From assembly GCF_005049285.1 (NCBI RefSeq), contig NZ_SOSC01000002.1, positions 62,001-126,000 of the forward strand: a stretch of 64,000 nucleotides of DNA, in the 5' to 3' direction. The position numbers and the translations under genes were made by a program. Below are positions 42,385-50,608 of the stretch, one piece after another. Source of the DNA: Halorientalis salina. GTDB taxonomy: Archaea > Halobacteriota > Halobacteria > Halobacteriales > Haloarculaceae. The notes under the pieces were generated by a model that ran no database searches, was not told the DNA's origin, and saw only the letters and a program-made list of their open reading frames with translations. How positions within the stretch are numbered: the stretch's first letter is position 1; the number at the start of each line of letters is the position of its first letter.

Positions 42385-42864
42385 TTACTCGAAATCGAGC
42401 TCCGTCGCCCCCGCGAACGCCGAGTCGACTGTCACGTCGTACCGGCCGTCCCGCACGACGGCAGTCCGTTCGCCGCCCTCGAAGGTGACTGTTCTCTGGT
42501 CAGGTGCTTCCGGGTCTGCTCCTAAATACTTTTCTTCACAGGCACGTACCGTCCCGCTCACGCCCCGCACTCTGAGGCCCAGTTCCTGTCCGTCGATCCC
42601 GTCGAGACAGGCCACGGCCGCCCGCGCCCGGTCGACCTCGTCTCGTCGCGTTCGAACGATCGCGTACCCGCACCCGTCGTCCAGCTCGAACCCGATGACG
42701 GTCAGGTCGAGGTCGGCGCTGGCGGCGTCACCGAAGAGGTTCTGGGCGGCGTACCACAGGTGTCGCTGGAACTCACTGCGGCCCACGGCTGTGTCGGGCC
42801 AGCTCTCGATGCCCACCGCCAGATACCGCCAGCGCGGTCGCAGGTGTTTCGGCAGGTGTTTCAT
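42385..42864 (-). CDS. rnp2: RNase P protein component 2 (Pop5)
   Basis: A 159-residue protein. It starts MKHLPKHLRPRWRYLAVGIE, as archaeal Pop5 does, with the RRM-like fold following (DLTVIGFELDDGCGYAIVRTRRDE in parts). It supports tRNA 5'-end processing with Rnp3. It overlaps the methyltransferase gene upstream by 4 nt and precedes psmA. Confidence 0.93.
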   Translation of the reverse strand: MKHLPKHLRPRWRYLAVGIESWPDTAVGRSEFQRHLWYAAQNLFGDAASADLDLTVIGFELDDGCGYAIVRTRRDEVDRARAAVACLDGIDGQELGLRVRGVSGTVRACEEKYLGADPEAPDQRTVTFEGGERTAVVRDGRYDVTVDSAFAGATELDFE

Positions 42865-43499
42865 GGGTCGATCTCGGCTGCTTCCGCCACCGGGACGCGT
42901 TCCGCGACGAGAACGCCGACCTGGTCGTGGACCCGCTCGACCGCGGTCAGCGTGAATCCCGCATCGGTCAGTGCGTCAGCTAACAGTCCGACCGTCGAGG
43001 GATCGTCGACCTCGGGCGTGTAGAACGGCTCCTCGGGGTCCGGTTCGCCGAAGAACATCACGTCTCCGAGGACGAATCGCTGCGGTTCCAGTGCCGCGAT
43101 CCCGTCGATCGCGTCGCGTTTCTCCGCGTCGCTCAGGTGGTGCATCGCGAAGTTCGAGACCACGACGTCGACGTCGGCGTCGTCCGGCACGTTCGGCTCG
43201 CGAAAGCGCCCCTCACCGAACTCGACGTTGTCGAGACCCTCGGCGTCGGCTTTCGACCGCGCCTGGTCGAGCATCCCCTCGCTGATGTCGCGCCCGACGA
43301 CGCGACCGGCGTCGGGAGCCAGCGCGAGCGCGATCGCGCCGGTTCCGGTCCCGAGGTCGAGGACCACGTCGTCCGAACTCGGGTCGGCGTGGTCGACGAC
43401 GAGTCCGGCACAGGCGCGATACTCCGCGGACTGGTCCTCGTCGTAGTCGTCGGCGACCTCGTCGAACCGAGCGGCGTGTTCGTCCAGGCTCCGTTTCAT
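42861..43499 (-). CDS. SAM-dependent methyltransferase (class I)
   Basis: A 212-residue Rossmann methyltransferase. SAM motif I is VLDLGTGTGAIALALA, followed by VVGRDISEGMLDQAR and VVVSNFAMHHLSD. It probably methylates a small molecule or RNA; substrate unknown. The ATG at 43499 is chosen; a frame extending to 43934 is open but opposite the next gene. Its position between rnp2 and rnp3 in the superoperon is characteristic of haloarchaea. Confidence 0.92.
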   Translation of the reverse strand: MKRSLDEHAARFDEVADDYDEDQSAEYRACAGLVVDHADPSSDDVVLDLGTGTGAIALALAPDAGRVVGRDISEGMLDQARSKADAEGLDNVEFGEGRFREPNVPDDADVDVVVSNFAMHHLSDAEKRDAIDGIAALEPQRFVLGDVMFFGEPDPEEPFYTPEVDDPSTVGLLADALTDAGFTLTAVERVHDQVGVLVAERVPVAEAAEIDP

Positions 43500-43599
43500 A
43501 TCCGTTCCTGTGTTGCCAGCCCAAAGAAGGACTCGGAACGACGGGACGGGACCGTGAAACACCCCCAAAACCAAAGATGACCCCGTTCGGACAGGAACT

Positions 43600-44556
43600 A
43601 TGCAACGGCAGGTACAGGGGGCGGTCATCGCGGTGAGCGGACTCCTCTTGACAGGCATCCAGATCGTCCACGCGACCAGTCGGACGCGGACGACGGTCGG
43701 ACTGCTCATCGACGCGGCCCCGTTCGTTCTGATGGCGCTGGCGATCTCCTTTACGGGGTACTGGATGCTCCGGGGCGACGACGGTGAGCACACGACCGTC
43801 GTCGGAGCGTGGGTCGTCGGCGGTGCGGTCGGCTTCGCCGCAATCGCCGCGCTCCTCCTGACCAGCATGAACGTCGCGCTCGATACGTTCCCGGTCTTCG
43901 AGTCGGCACCCGCCATCGCGATCGACCTCATCACGGTCGGGGCGCTCGCGGGTGTCCTCGTCGGCGTCTACGACGCGCGGAGTCGGACGCGCCTGACCGA
44001 ACTCGAACGCCAGCGCGACCGCATCGAGGGCTTTGCCAACCGCGCCGCGGACGTGAACAACTACGGCCGGGCGCTCAACCAGTCGGCCACCATGGAGGAG
44101 GTGTCGGCTCTCTGTATCGAAGCCGTCGCGACCCTCGCCGACATCAGCGACACCGCCTTCGTGGAACACCGTGGCGACCTGGCGACGGTCGTCGACAGCA
44201 CCATCGTCGGCGTTCCCGACGAGACCGTCGCGCAACTGTCGGCGCGGGGCGAGGACGCCGACCTGGCGACCGTCGTCTCTCACACCGACAGGCTCCCCGA
44301 CACGCTCGACGAGAGCGTCGAATCGGTCCTGACGATCCGCGTCACGCAGACCGAACACAGTGCGATCACGATCGTCGCGCTCACCCGCGGCACGGAGACC
44401 ATCACCGAAGAGACACAAGCGCTCCTGGAGATGCTCGTCTCCCACGCCGGCACCGCATTGAACAACATCTACACTCCCGGCAGTCAGACGGCCAGTGCCG
44501 ACGACGACCACGTCGACATCGAAGTCGAATCAGGTACCGACGAGGACCGCAACTAG
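43600..44556 (+). CDS. Membrane GAF-like sensory protein without kinase domain
   Basis: A 318-residue protein. Four hydrophobic helices (to about residue 130) are followed by a coiled coil (LTELERQRDRIEGFANRAADV) and a GAF-like domain (EEVSALCIEAVATLADISDTAFV to SHAGTALNNIY). The coiled coil resembles the linker before haloarchaeal histidine kinases, but H box and ATPase motifs are missing. It points against its neighbours and ends overlapping rnp3 in a shared CTAG. It may be a truncated or degenerate sensor or a stand-alone ligand-binding protein. Confidence 0.8.
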   Translation: MQRQVQGAVIAVSGLLLTGIQIVHATSRTRTTVGLLIDAAPFVLMALAISFTGYWMLRGDDGEHTTVVGAWVVGGAVGFAAIAALLLTSMNVALDTFPVFESAPAIAIDLITVGALAGVLVGVYDARSRTRLTELERQRDRIEGFANRAADVNNYGRALNQSATMEEVSALCIEAVATLADISDTAFVEHRGDLATVVDSTIVGVPDETVAQLSARGEDADLATVVSHTDRLPDTLDESVESVLTIRVTQTEHSAITIVALTRGTETITEETQALLEMLVSHAGTALNNIYTPGSQTASADDDHVDIEVESGTDEDRN

Positions 44557-45275
44557 TCGCCCGATCCGTCGTCCAGCCCCGACCCCTCGTACTCCCCGCG
44601 CCGGACGCCGGGTTCGACGAACGCGTCCGACTGTCGGTCCCGGTTGCGATCCGCCAGTCGTCCCCACTCGGCGAGTCCCGCGTCGATCTGCTCGCCGGTG
44701 AACCCGACGGCCTCACCGACAGCCCGGAGCTCCCGAGGCGCTCGCAGGTGCAGGTGTGAGCGCGCATCGCCGGTCACGACGAAGGGCACGTCGTAGTGGT
44801 CGACCAGTTCGCGAAGTTTCCGGAGGTCCTGGATGGCCTGGACACGTCGACCGCCCTCCACGCGGAGCACGCGAGCGAGCGAGAACTCGACGCGAACGCC
44901 GTTCCGCGCGGCTTCCTTCGCGAGGACGTGATTGAAATCGCCACCGTCCATCGGGTGAGCCAGCACGTCCACCGCTGATTGCTCGACGGCAAAGCGGTTC
45001 ATCCGATTGCTCCCGCCGTGCACGCAGACGACGGTCCGCTCGGGGCGATAGTTGCCCACGTAGCCGCTGGCTCGCGAGGGATCGTCCGCTCGAACCTCGA
45101 CCCCGTTGACGATGTCGATGTCGTACCTGTCCCGGACGCGGTCGAGGTCCGCGTCGTGTCGGCTGTCACCGTGATTGCGGACGACCAGCCCCGAAAAGCC
45201 GTACTCGCTAGCGGTTCGCGCCAGCCGAGAGACCGTACTCGCTCCATCCGGCCGCGCGTGAACCGCCTCGTACAT
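44553..45275 (-). CDS. rnp3: RNase P protein component 3 (Rpp30)
   Basis: A 240-residue TIM-barrel protein of RNase P. YEAVHARPDG opens it; DIVNGVEVRADD, VCVHGGSNRMNRFAVEQ, VLAHPMDGGDFNHVLAKEA and the C-terminal VTGDARSHLHLRAPREL are typical. It pairs with Pop5. In many archaea rnp3 directly precedes rnp2; here an oppositely oriented GAF gene and the methyltransferase separate them. Confidence 0.93.
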   Translation of the reverse strand: MYEAVHARPDGASTVSRLARTASEYGFSGLVVRNHGDSRHDADLDRVRDRYDIDIVNGVEVRADDPSRASGYVGNYRPERTVVCVHGGSNRMNRFAVEQSAVDVLAHPMDGGDFNHVLAKEAARNGVRVEFSLARVLRVEGGRRVQAIQDLRKLRELVDHYDVPFVVTGDARSHLHLRAPRELRAVGEAVGFTGEQIDAGLAEWGRLADRNRDRQSDAFVEPGVRRGEYEGSGLDDGSGD

Positions 45276-45407
45276 ACCTCATCGGTGTCCCCGGCCGCCT
45301 CTTTGGCGTTTCGAATACCTGTGGGGAGCAGTATGGTCGGCCCAGGAATACCAGCAGATTGATTGCCAGGACTGCGGTCTTTAGCTTCGAATCGTGTAGA
45401 AACGGCA

Positions 45408-45482
45408 TGGGCGCTGCAGGATTTGAACCCGCGACAGCTTGGTCCGAAGCCAAGTACTCTGTCCAGACTGAGCTAAGCGCCC
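45408..45482 (-). tRNA. tRNA-Arg (anticodon TCG)
   Basis: A 75-nt cloverleaf on the minus strand. Acceptor stem GGGCGCT pairs with AGCGCCC, discriminator A. The D arm contains AGCTCAG, the anticodon stem is CTTGG/CCAAG with loop CTTCGGA (anticodon TCG, reading CGA), and the T arm is GCGGGTTCAAATCCTGC. CCA is not encoded; no intron. Confidence 0.93.
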
Positions 45483-45617
45483 TCGGTCCGTCGTATTCGG
45501 TGTGCCCTGTTAAACGCCTCGGTTCGCCCCAACCGTGTAACCCCCTCACGGGAGAGACACCGACACACGATAACCCGTATCGGGTGCTTTATCAGTCACA
45601 CCTCGGAGACTCCACGC

Positions 45618-46463
45618 ATGGCGACGGTCGAGCGCGTTCGTGGGCTGATCGAGCTGACGCGACCCGTGAACTCGGTAGCGGCCGGGGTACTGACGTTCAT
45701 CGGGTCGTTCGTCGCGGCGGCGGGCGGACTCCCCGTAGCACCGGTCGTCGGAGCGATCGGTGCGACCGTGCTCGCAACGGGGGCCGGCAACGCCATCAAC
45801 GATTACTTCGACCGCGAGATCGACCGAATCAACAACCCGGACCGTCCGATCCCTCGCGGGGCCGTCTCACCGCGGGACGGGCTCTGGTTCAGCATCGGCC
45901 TGTTCGGACTGGCAGTCGTATTGGTGCTGGCACTCCTCCCGCCGCTGGCGATCGCCATTGCGGTACTCAACCTGCTCGCGCTGGTCACCTACACGGAACT
46001 GTTCAAGGGCTTGCCCGGGGTCGGGAACGCGCTGGTGGCATATCTCGGGGGAAGCACGTTCCTGTTCGGGGGCGCTGCGATCGGAAATATCGAACCGACG
46101 GTCGTGCTCTTCGTCCTGGCAGCGCTGTCGACGCTCGCCCGGGAGATCATCAAGGACGTCGAGGACATCGCCGGCGACCGGGAGGAGGGCCTGAACACGT
46201 TACCGATCGCGGTCGGAGAGCGGCGGGCGATGTGGCTGGCAGCGGCCATGCTGGTCGTCGCCGCGCTGGCCAGCCCACTCCCGTATCTGACCGAAACCTT
46301 CGGCGTCGCGTATCTGGTCGTGGTCCTCCCGGCGGATCTCATCATGTTGTACGCTGGGTACGAGGGGTTCACCGATCCGACGGCGGGACAGTCCCATCTG
46401 AAGTACGGAATGTTCCTCGCGGCGGTGGCGTTCATCGTCGGCCGGGCCGCGACGCTGGCCTGA
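45618..46463 (+). CDS. UbiA prenyltransferase, DGGGP synthase type
   Basis: A 281-residue membrane prenyltransferase with eight or nine helices. The two Asp-rich sites are NAINDYFDREID and DVEDIAGDREEG. The archaeal branch attaches the second geranylgeranyl chain to GGGP in ether-lipid synthesis; family resemblance supports this role, though menaquinone-type activity cannot be excluded. The start ATG (MATVERVRGLIELTRPVN) is standard. Confidence 0.92.
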   Translation: MATVERVRGLIELTRPVNSVAAGVLTFIGSFVAAAGGLPVAPVVGAIGATVLATGAGNAINDYFDREIDRINNPDRPIPRGAVSPRDGLWFSIGLFGLAVVLVLALLPPLAIAIAVLNLLALVTYTELFKGLPGVGNALVAYLGGSTFLFGGAAIGNIEPTVVLFVLAALSTLAREIIKDVEDIAGDREEGLNTLPIAVGERRAMWLAAAMLVVAALASPLPYLTETFGVAYLVVVLPADLIMLYAGYEGFTDPTAGQSHLKYGMFLAAVAFIVGRAATLA

Positions 46464-46588
46464 GAATTACCTGGGAATCGACCGCAGCCAAAAGCATATA
46501 TGCGTTCCCGAACCACTGTACGGTAAAGATAATTCGACCGCGAGAGGGGGCTATTCCCGCGGTCTGAGTCTTTCAGCGAGGACCTTCC

Positions 46589-47224
46589 ATGTATGATCTC
46601 GGTTCGGAGTTCGGCGAGGCGACGGTGGATCCCGGCACGAACATCCTCATTGCCGGGCCACCGCTGAGCGGCAAGCGCCAGCTGGCGATGCGGGCGCTCG
46701 AACGGGGGTCGGAGGCGGGCGACGGGTCGATCATCGTGACGACGCGGGACAACGCCGAGCGAGTGCAGGAGGACTTCCGCTCGATACTGACCGCACCCGA
46801 GGAGGCGAATCTCGGGATCGTCGACTGCGTCACGAAACACCAGGGCCAGTCGGTGCAGGATTCGAACGTCGTCAAGTACGCCTCCTCGCCGATGGACATG
46901 ACCGGCATCGGGATCAAGTTCTCCGAGTTCGTCGAGGAGTTCTACCGCAACCGGAACGTCAAGCGAAACCGCGTCATGCTGGACTCGCTGTCGACGCTAT
47001 TGCTGTACTCGGACCTCCAGACGGTTTTTCGGTTCATGCACGTGTTTACGAGCCGGATCGAGAACGCCGACGCCGTCGGCATCCACGTCATCGAATCGAC
47101 GGCCCACGACGAGGAGACGATGAACACCCTCAAGCAGTTGTACGACGGCATCGTCAGGACCGACGAGGACCGCAACGTCAGCCTGCAACTCCCGGGCGTC
47201 GACACCGGTGCCGTTGGCCACTGA
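46589..47224 (+). CDS. RecA/KaiC-fold ATPase-like protein
   Basis: A 211-residue protein with Walker A GPPLSGKR (K29) and Walker B-like VMLDSLSTLLLY. It resembles the haloarchaeal RAD55/KaiC-like single-domain family often near signalling genes. A CATATATGC element near 46494 suggests a leader of about 65 nt. The catalytic Glu typical of KaiC is not obvious. Function unknown. Confidence 0.85.
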   Translation: MYDLGSEFGEATVDPGTNILIAGPPLSGKRQLAMRALERGSEAGDGSIIVTTRDNAERVQEDFRSILTAPEEANLGIVDCVTKHQGQSVQDSNVVKYASSPMDMTGIGIKFSEFVEEFYRNRNVKRNRVMLDSLSTLLLYSDLQTVFRFMHVFTSRIENADAVGIHVIESTAHDEETMNTLKQLYDGIVRTDEDRNVSLQLPGVDTGAVGH

Positions 47225-47267
47225 GCCCGGCAGTATCCTTTTGTCTCGGCGTGGCCACTCTCCACGT

Positions 47268-47678
47268 ATGCCCGTCGAAAGCGACGCGGAGATCGGCGAG
47301 ATACTCGACTACGACACCATCGCCGTCGTCGGCTGTTCGGCCTCGCCCGGCAAGGAGGCCCACGAGATCCCGAAGTACATGCAGGCCCACGGCTACGAGA
47401 TCGTGCCGGTAAACCCGTACGCTGACGAGGTCCTCGGGCGGGAGGCGTACGACTCGCTGACCGACGTCGAGGAGTCCGTCGACATCGTCAACGTGTTCCG
47501 GCCGAGCGAGGAGGTGGCCGGTATCGTCGACGAGGCCGTAGAACGCGACGACGTCCAGGTCATCTGGACACAACTGGGGATCACGGACGATCAGGCAGCC
47601 GAACGGGCCGAAGACGACGGCCGCCGGGTCGTCCAGGACCGGTGTCTCAAAGTCGAACACCAGCGGTTGAAACCCTGA
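47268..47678 (+). CDS. CoA-binding domain protein
   Basis: A 136-residue protein of the YccU-like CoA-binding family. The Rossmann start is TIAVVGCSASPGKEAHEIPKYM and the C-terminal part is VIWTQLGITDDQAAERAEDDG. Length is normal. Ligand is presumed CoA or a nucleotide; its cellular role is unclear. Confidence 0.92.
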   Translation: MPVESDAEIGEILDYDTIAVVGCSASPGKEAHEIPKYMQAHGYEIVPVNPYADEVLGREAYDSLTDVEESVDIVNVFRPSEEVAGIVDEAVERDDVQVIWTQLGITDDQAAERAEDDGRRVVQDRCLKVEHQRLKP

Positions 47679-47690
47679 ACGGCGCTTCGA

Positions 47691-48020
47691 TCAGTCTTCC
47701 GGCTCCGCCGCGGTACCGCCGGCGGCGTCGCTCGCTTCCGTCGCGGTGTCGGTCCCAGTCCCGTCCGTTTCGGCCTCTTCGATGGCCGCGTCGGCGAGGA
47801 CCTGTTCGACGTCGATCCCCTGCTCGTCGGCGAGCGCGTCGAGGAGGGCCCGCTGTTCGTCGAGTTCGTGATCCATGCGGTCGACCTGTTCGCTGGTTCG
47901 GTCGACTTTCTCCCGCAGGTCCTCGATCTGTCCGCGGAGTTCGTTGATCTTGGCGTAGGTCTTCTCCGCCGAGTCGACCATCTTCTGAATCTTCTTTTTC
48001 GTGTCGCCGAGTCCGACCAT
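47691..48020 (-). CDS. Coiled-coil protein (109 aa), haloarchaeal
   Basis: The protein starts MVGLGDTKKKIQKMVDSAEK and holds a long coiled coil (about 15-65; KINELRGQIEDLREKVDRTSE) followed by a short helical hairpin and an acidic Ala/Thr tail. It resembles DUF5798-type haloarchaeal proteins, but this is from memory. Convergent with the CoA-binding protein gene. Confidence 0.72.
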   Translation of the reverse strand: MVGLGDTKKKIQKMVDSAEKTYAKINELRGQIEDLREKVDRTSEQVDRMDHELDEQRALLDALADEQGIDVEQVLADAAIEEAETDGTGTDTATEASDAAGGTAAEPED

Positions 48021-48110
48021 ACGGGCCGTTCACTGCGAAGGTTTGTGGCCGTTTCGGCTGGCACCGAGGAGAACGCCGCGATTAAGTCCGATGGCTCCGG
48101 ACGTCGAGGC

Positions 48111-48506
48111 ATGGACGACCTGCGGCTCGCGCCACTCGTCGGAATCGTCGCCTCGCTGGGGTTTCTCGTCACGCTGGGTGTGCCGTACGTGCTGGCTGAT
48201 TCGGCGTCCGCGGTGGGCGCGTACTACACGTCCGGCGCGGTCAACCCGCTGTTGGCGGGTCTGTTCGCACTCGTCACGATCATCGTCTTCGCCGCAGGCC
48301 GCGAGGGACGAACGGATCCCGAACTCGCGGCCGGCGTCGCGCTCGCGCTGGGTGCGTTCATGACCATCGTGGCCGTCGCGTGGGCGCTGACGGTTCGCGT
48401 CGACGTCATCGCCATCCAGACGAGCCATCGCTGGATCGTGGTCGCGGTATCGGCGATCGTTCCCGTGAGCGGTGCGTGGTTCGCGCGTGCCCTCGGAGTC
48501 TTGTAA
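48111..48506 (+). CDS. Four-helix membrane protein (131 aa)
   Basis: The protein starts MDDLRLAPLVGIVASLGFLV. Four hydrophobic helices span nearly all of it, with an outer loop ADSASAVGAYYTSGAVN and a cytoplasmic GREGRTDPE. An in-frame start far upstream overlaps the coiled-coil gene and is rejected. Function unknown. It lies just before the SRP RNA gene. Confidence 0.78.
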   Translation: MDDLRLAPLVGIVASLGFLVTLGVPYVLADSASAVGAYYTSGAVNPLLAGLFALVTIIVFAAGREGRTDPELAAGVALALGAFMTIVAVAWALTVRVDVIAIQTSHRWIVVAVSAIVPVSGAWFARALGVL

Positions 48507-48540
48507 GTGGGGGACGGGAGGGTACTGTTCCGAAAGGTCC

Positions 48541-48547
48541 TTAAGTT
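48541..48547 (+). promoter_or_regulatory. TATA box of the SRP RNA gene
   Basis: TTAAGTT within TCCTTAAGTTAC, about 25 nt upstream of the inferred 5' end of the RNA. Confidence 0.5.
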
Positions 48548-48567
48548 ACTCCGGATTAGTGATGAAT

Positions 48568-48871
48568 GGACTAGGCCGGGCAGTTAGGCCCTGCTCGTCA
48601 CCCGTGGTATGGTCTTTAGCGGGGGCCGAATCTCGGGGGCGTACGGTCAGACGGCCGTGGGCCCCGCAAGCCAACGTCGAAGCCTCGTCCTGCGGGGGCG
48701 GCGGTCCACGATGGCTCACCTGCAGGGGTGACCTGTCGTGGTTAGCCGGAGACAGCCCGTCAGGCGCGGAAGCGAGCAGCGGATCTCTGGACACCCGTCG
48801 CTCGTAGGGTCGCGGGGTGGAGGAGGTGCGCGGGCTTACCCACGTCCGAACGCCGGGCAACCTCGAGGTCC
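48568..48871 (+). ncRNA. ffs: 7S RNA of the signal recognition particle
   Basis: About 304 nt, the length known for the halobacterial 7S RNA. The strongest evidence is the helix 8 loop GGCGCGGAAGCGAGCAGC near 48763-48780, which binds SRP54. Near-complementary ends (GGACTAGG near the 5' end, CCTCGAGGTCC at the 3' end) form helix 1, and GGCCGGGC/GCCGGGC segments lie close inside. Ends are inferred and may be off by several bases. No protein fits this stretch. Confidence 0.88.
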
Positions 48872-48992
48872 ATTCCATTCATCCGATATTGTTACGTCGA
48901 GGAGTATCCTCGCTCGCGAGTGCTCGGTGCGGGAACCACGTTTTTCGAGAAGGGGTTCGCGCTCCACGCGAATCCGACGAAGAAAACGGTAG

Positions 48993-49898
48993 TTAGTCGT
49001 CGGTCGCCGGTTCGGCCACACCCTCGACGTTCGCGAGTTCGAGGTCGCCGCCGATAGTGCGGTTCGGGTAGGGCATGTTGATGTCCTCGGCGTCGAAGCG
49101 CTCCTTGACGGCCTTGACGTACTCGGCACGGGTCTTGACGAAGTCGCCGCGCGAGGGGTTATCGATCCAGATGCGGGACTGCAGTCCGACAGAGGAATCG
49201 CCGAGTTCGACGAGGCGGACCGACGGCGCGGGGTCGTCGAGGATCTCCTCGTGGGCTTCGGCCTCCTCGACGATGATCTCGGTGGCTTCGTCGATGTCGT
49301 CGTCGTAGCCGATGCCGAACAGGAACTTCAGACGGAGTTGGTCCTTGGCGACGGGGTTCTTGATGACGCCGTCGGTGAGGTTGGAGTTCGGGACGGTCAG
49401 CAGTTCGTTGTCGAAGGTACGGACTCGCGTCACGCGGAGGCTGATGTCCTCGACGACGCCGGACTGGTCGTCCCACTCGATCCAGTCGCCGATGCGGAAC
49501 GGCCTGTCGGTGAAGATGAAGATGCCGGCGACGAAGTTCCTGATGACCTCCTGCATGGCGAAACCGATGGCCAGCGTCGCGGCGGCGGCGACCGTCGCGA
49601 GCGACTGGAGGAAGTTACCGAAGCCGGCCAGCCCGAAGGCGACGGCGATGGCGACGAAGACGATCAGGATCCGGGTGATCTTGATCAGCGGTTTCCGGGC
49701 GTGAGCGTCGAGACCACGGGCGTTCAGCACGCGGTTGACGAGCGGACTGACGGTGAGGCGGCCGACGAAATAGAGGGCCAGAAAGGCCACGACGAAGGTA
49801 ATCGTCGCGCCGGCGGCCCCGGCGAACTCACCGGGAACGCCGCCCCGGGTGAGCAGTTCAGCGACGAACGACGCCCCCGACTGGAGCGGTACCGTCAC
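48993..49898 (-). CDS. mscS: Mechanosensitive ion channel MscS family
   Basis: A 301-residue channel with three N-terminal helices; the third, AATLAIGFAMQEVIRNFVAGIFIF, is the Gly/Ala-rich pore helix. The beta domain follows (IGDWIEWDDQSGVVEDISLRVTRVRTFDNELLTVPNS in parts), then the alpha/beta C-terminal domain. It vents solutes on osmotic downshock. It overlaps the upstream YhbY gene by 4 nt, forming a unit rnp4-yhbY-mscS on the minus strand. Confidence 0.94.
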   Translation of the reverse strand: MTVPLQSGASFVAELLTRGGVPGEFAGAAGATITFVVAFLALYFVGRLTVSPLVNRVLNARGLDAHARKPLIKITRILIVFVAIAVAFGLAGFGNFLQSLATVAAAATLAIGFAMQEVIRNFVAGIFIFTDRPFRIGDWIEWDDQSGVVEDISLRVTRVRTFDNELLTVPNSNLTDGVIKNPVAKDQLRLKFLFGIGYDDDIDEATEIIVEEAEAHEEILDDPAPSVRLVELGDSSVGLQSRIWIDNPSRGDFVKTRAEYVKAVKERFDAEDINMPYPNRTIGGDLELANVEGVAEPATDD

Positions 49899-50143
49899 CG
49901 CTCTAGCACCGCCGTATGGCCGCGTGTTTCGACGAGGTCAGCGTTCACGTCATCGGCGAGTTCGTCGGCCAACGCCTCGGTCGTCGTCCCGCCGCGGGCC
50001 GCCCGGAGGAACTTCACCTTCACGAGGTTGCGCTCGGCGAGTTGGTCCGAGAGTTCGTCGACGACGGCTTCGATCCCGTTCTTGCCGACCCACACTGTCA
50101 CGTCGAGGTCGTGAATCCGCTGACGGCGGTTATCGTTGGTCAT
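49895..50143 (-). CDS. YhbY/CRM-domain RNA-binding protein
   Basis: An 82-residue protein. VTVWVGKNGIEAVVDELSDQL and VKVKFLRAARGG match the CRM domain, with a GxxG-like loop, found in YhbY, which associates with pre-50S ribosomes. Archaeal homologues are likely to help rRNA maturation. Overlaps mscS and lies 88 nt after rnp4. Confidence 0.93.
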   Translation of the reverse strand: MTNDNRRQRIHDLDVTVWVGKNGIEAVVDELSDQLAERNLVKVKFLRAARGGTTTEALADELADDVNADLVETRGHTAVLER

Positions 50144-50231
50144 GATATCGATACTTGGGAGGTACGACCGTTAAAGGCTGTCCCAACTGGTTCGGTGTCC
50201 GTTGCGTCCGCGGAAACCGACGGGCGACAGC

Positions 50232-50516
50232 TCAGTACGGGTATCGCGCGTGCCCACCGCAGTCACAGGTGATCACGACGTGCCCGTCTCGCGTTCGCAC
50301 CCGCGCGTTCACGCCGGGCACGAGAGACACGTCACAGCGGTCGCAGGTGAAGCGCTTGAACTCCCGGGGAAGCGAGAGCCGGTTCCGTTCCGCGACGCGG
50401 CGTGCGCGACGCACGTACTCCCTGGCCCGGTCGAACTCGCCGTCGGCGGCGGCGTCACGCGCCAGTTCCTGCAGGCGTTCGATGCGCTCGGCCGCGATAG
50501 TCTCCTCGGTGGACAT
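50232..50516 (-). CDS. rnp4: RNase P protein component 4 (Rpr2/Rpp21)
   Basis: A 94-residue protein. Two N-terminal helices (ERIERLQELARDAAAD and REYVRRARRVAERNRL) and a zinc ribbon (CDRC...CDC) fit Rnp4; LPREFKRFTCDRC is the usual lead-in. The ATG at 50516 (MSTEETIAAERI) is chosen; the in-frame extension to 50588 is atypical. With rnp2 and rnp3 also present, three RNase P proteins lie in this window. Confidence 0.92.
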   Translation of the reverse strand: MSTEETIAAERIERLQELARDAAADGEFDRAREYVRRARRVAERNRLSLPREFKRFTCDRCDVSLVPGVNARVRTRDGHVVITCDCGGHARYPY

Positions 50517-50608
50517 TCGGGATAGCCGGAACTGGGAGGCCGGGGCCGGTATAGGTTGCGCTCGGCCGTTCCGGTAGGATTTTGCCACGAGGGTGTATCG
50601 GCCCGCCT

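Noticed and set aside
45208-45549. A 113-codon minus-strand frame near 45.4 kb
   Set aside because: It covers the tRNA-Arg gene, which has a full cloverleaf; the frame has no protein features.
48568-48871. Short frames within the SRP RNA region
   Set aside because: The stretch matches the length and helix 8 motif of halobacterial 7S RNA; the frames lack any protein-like features.
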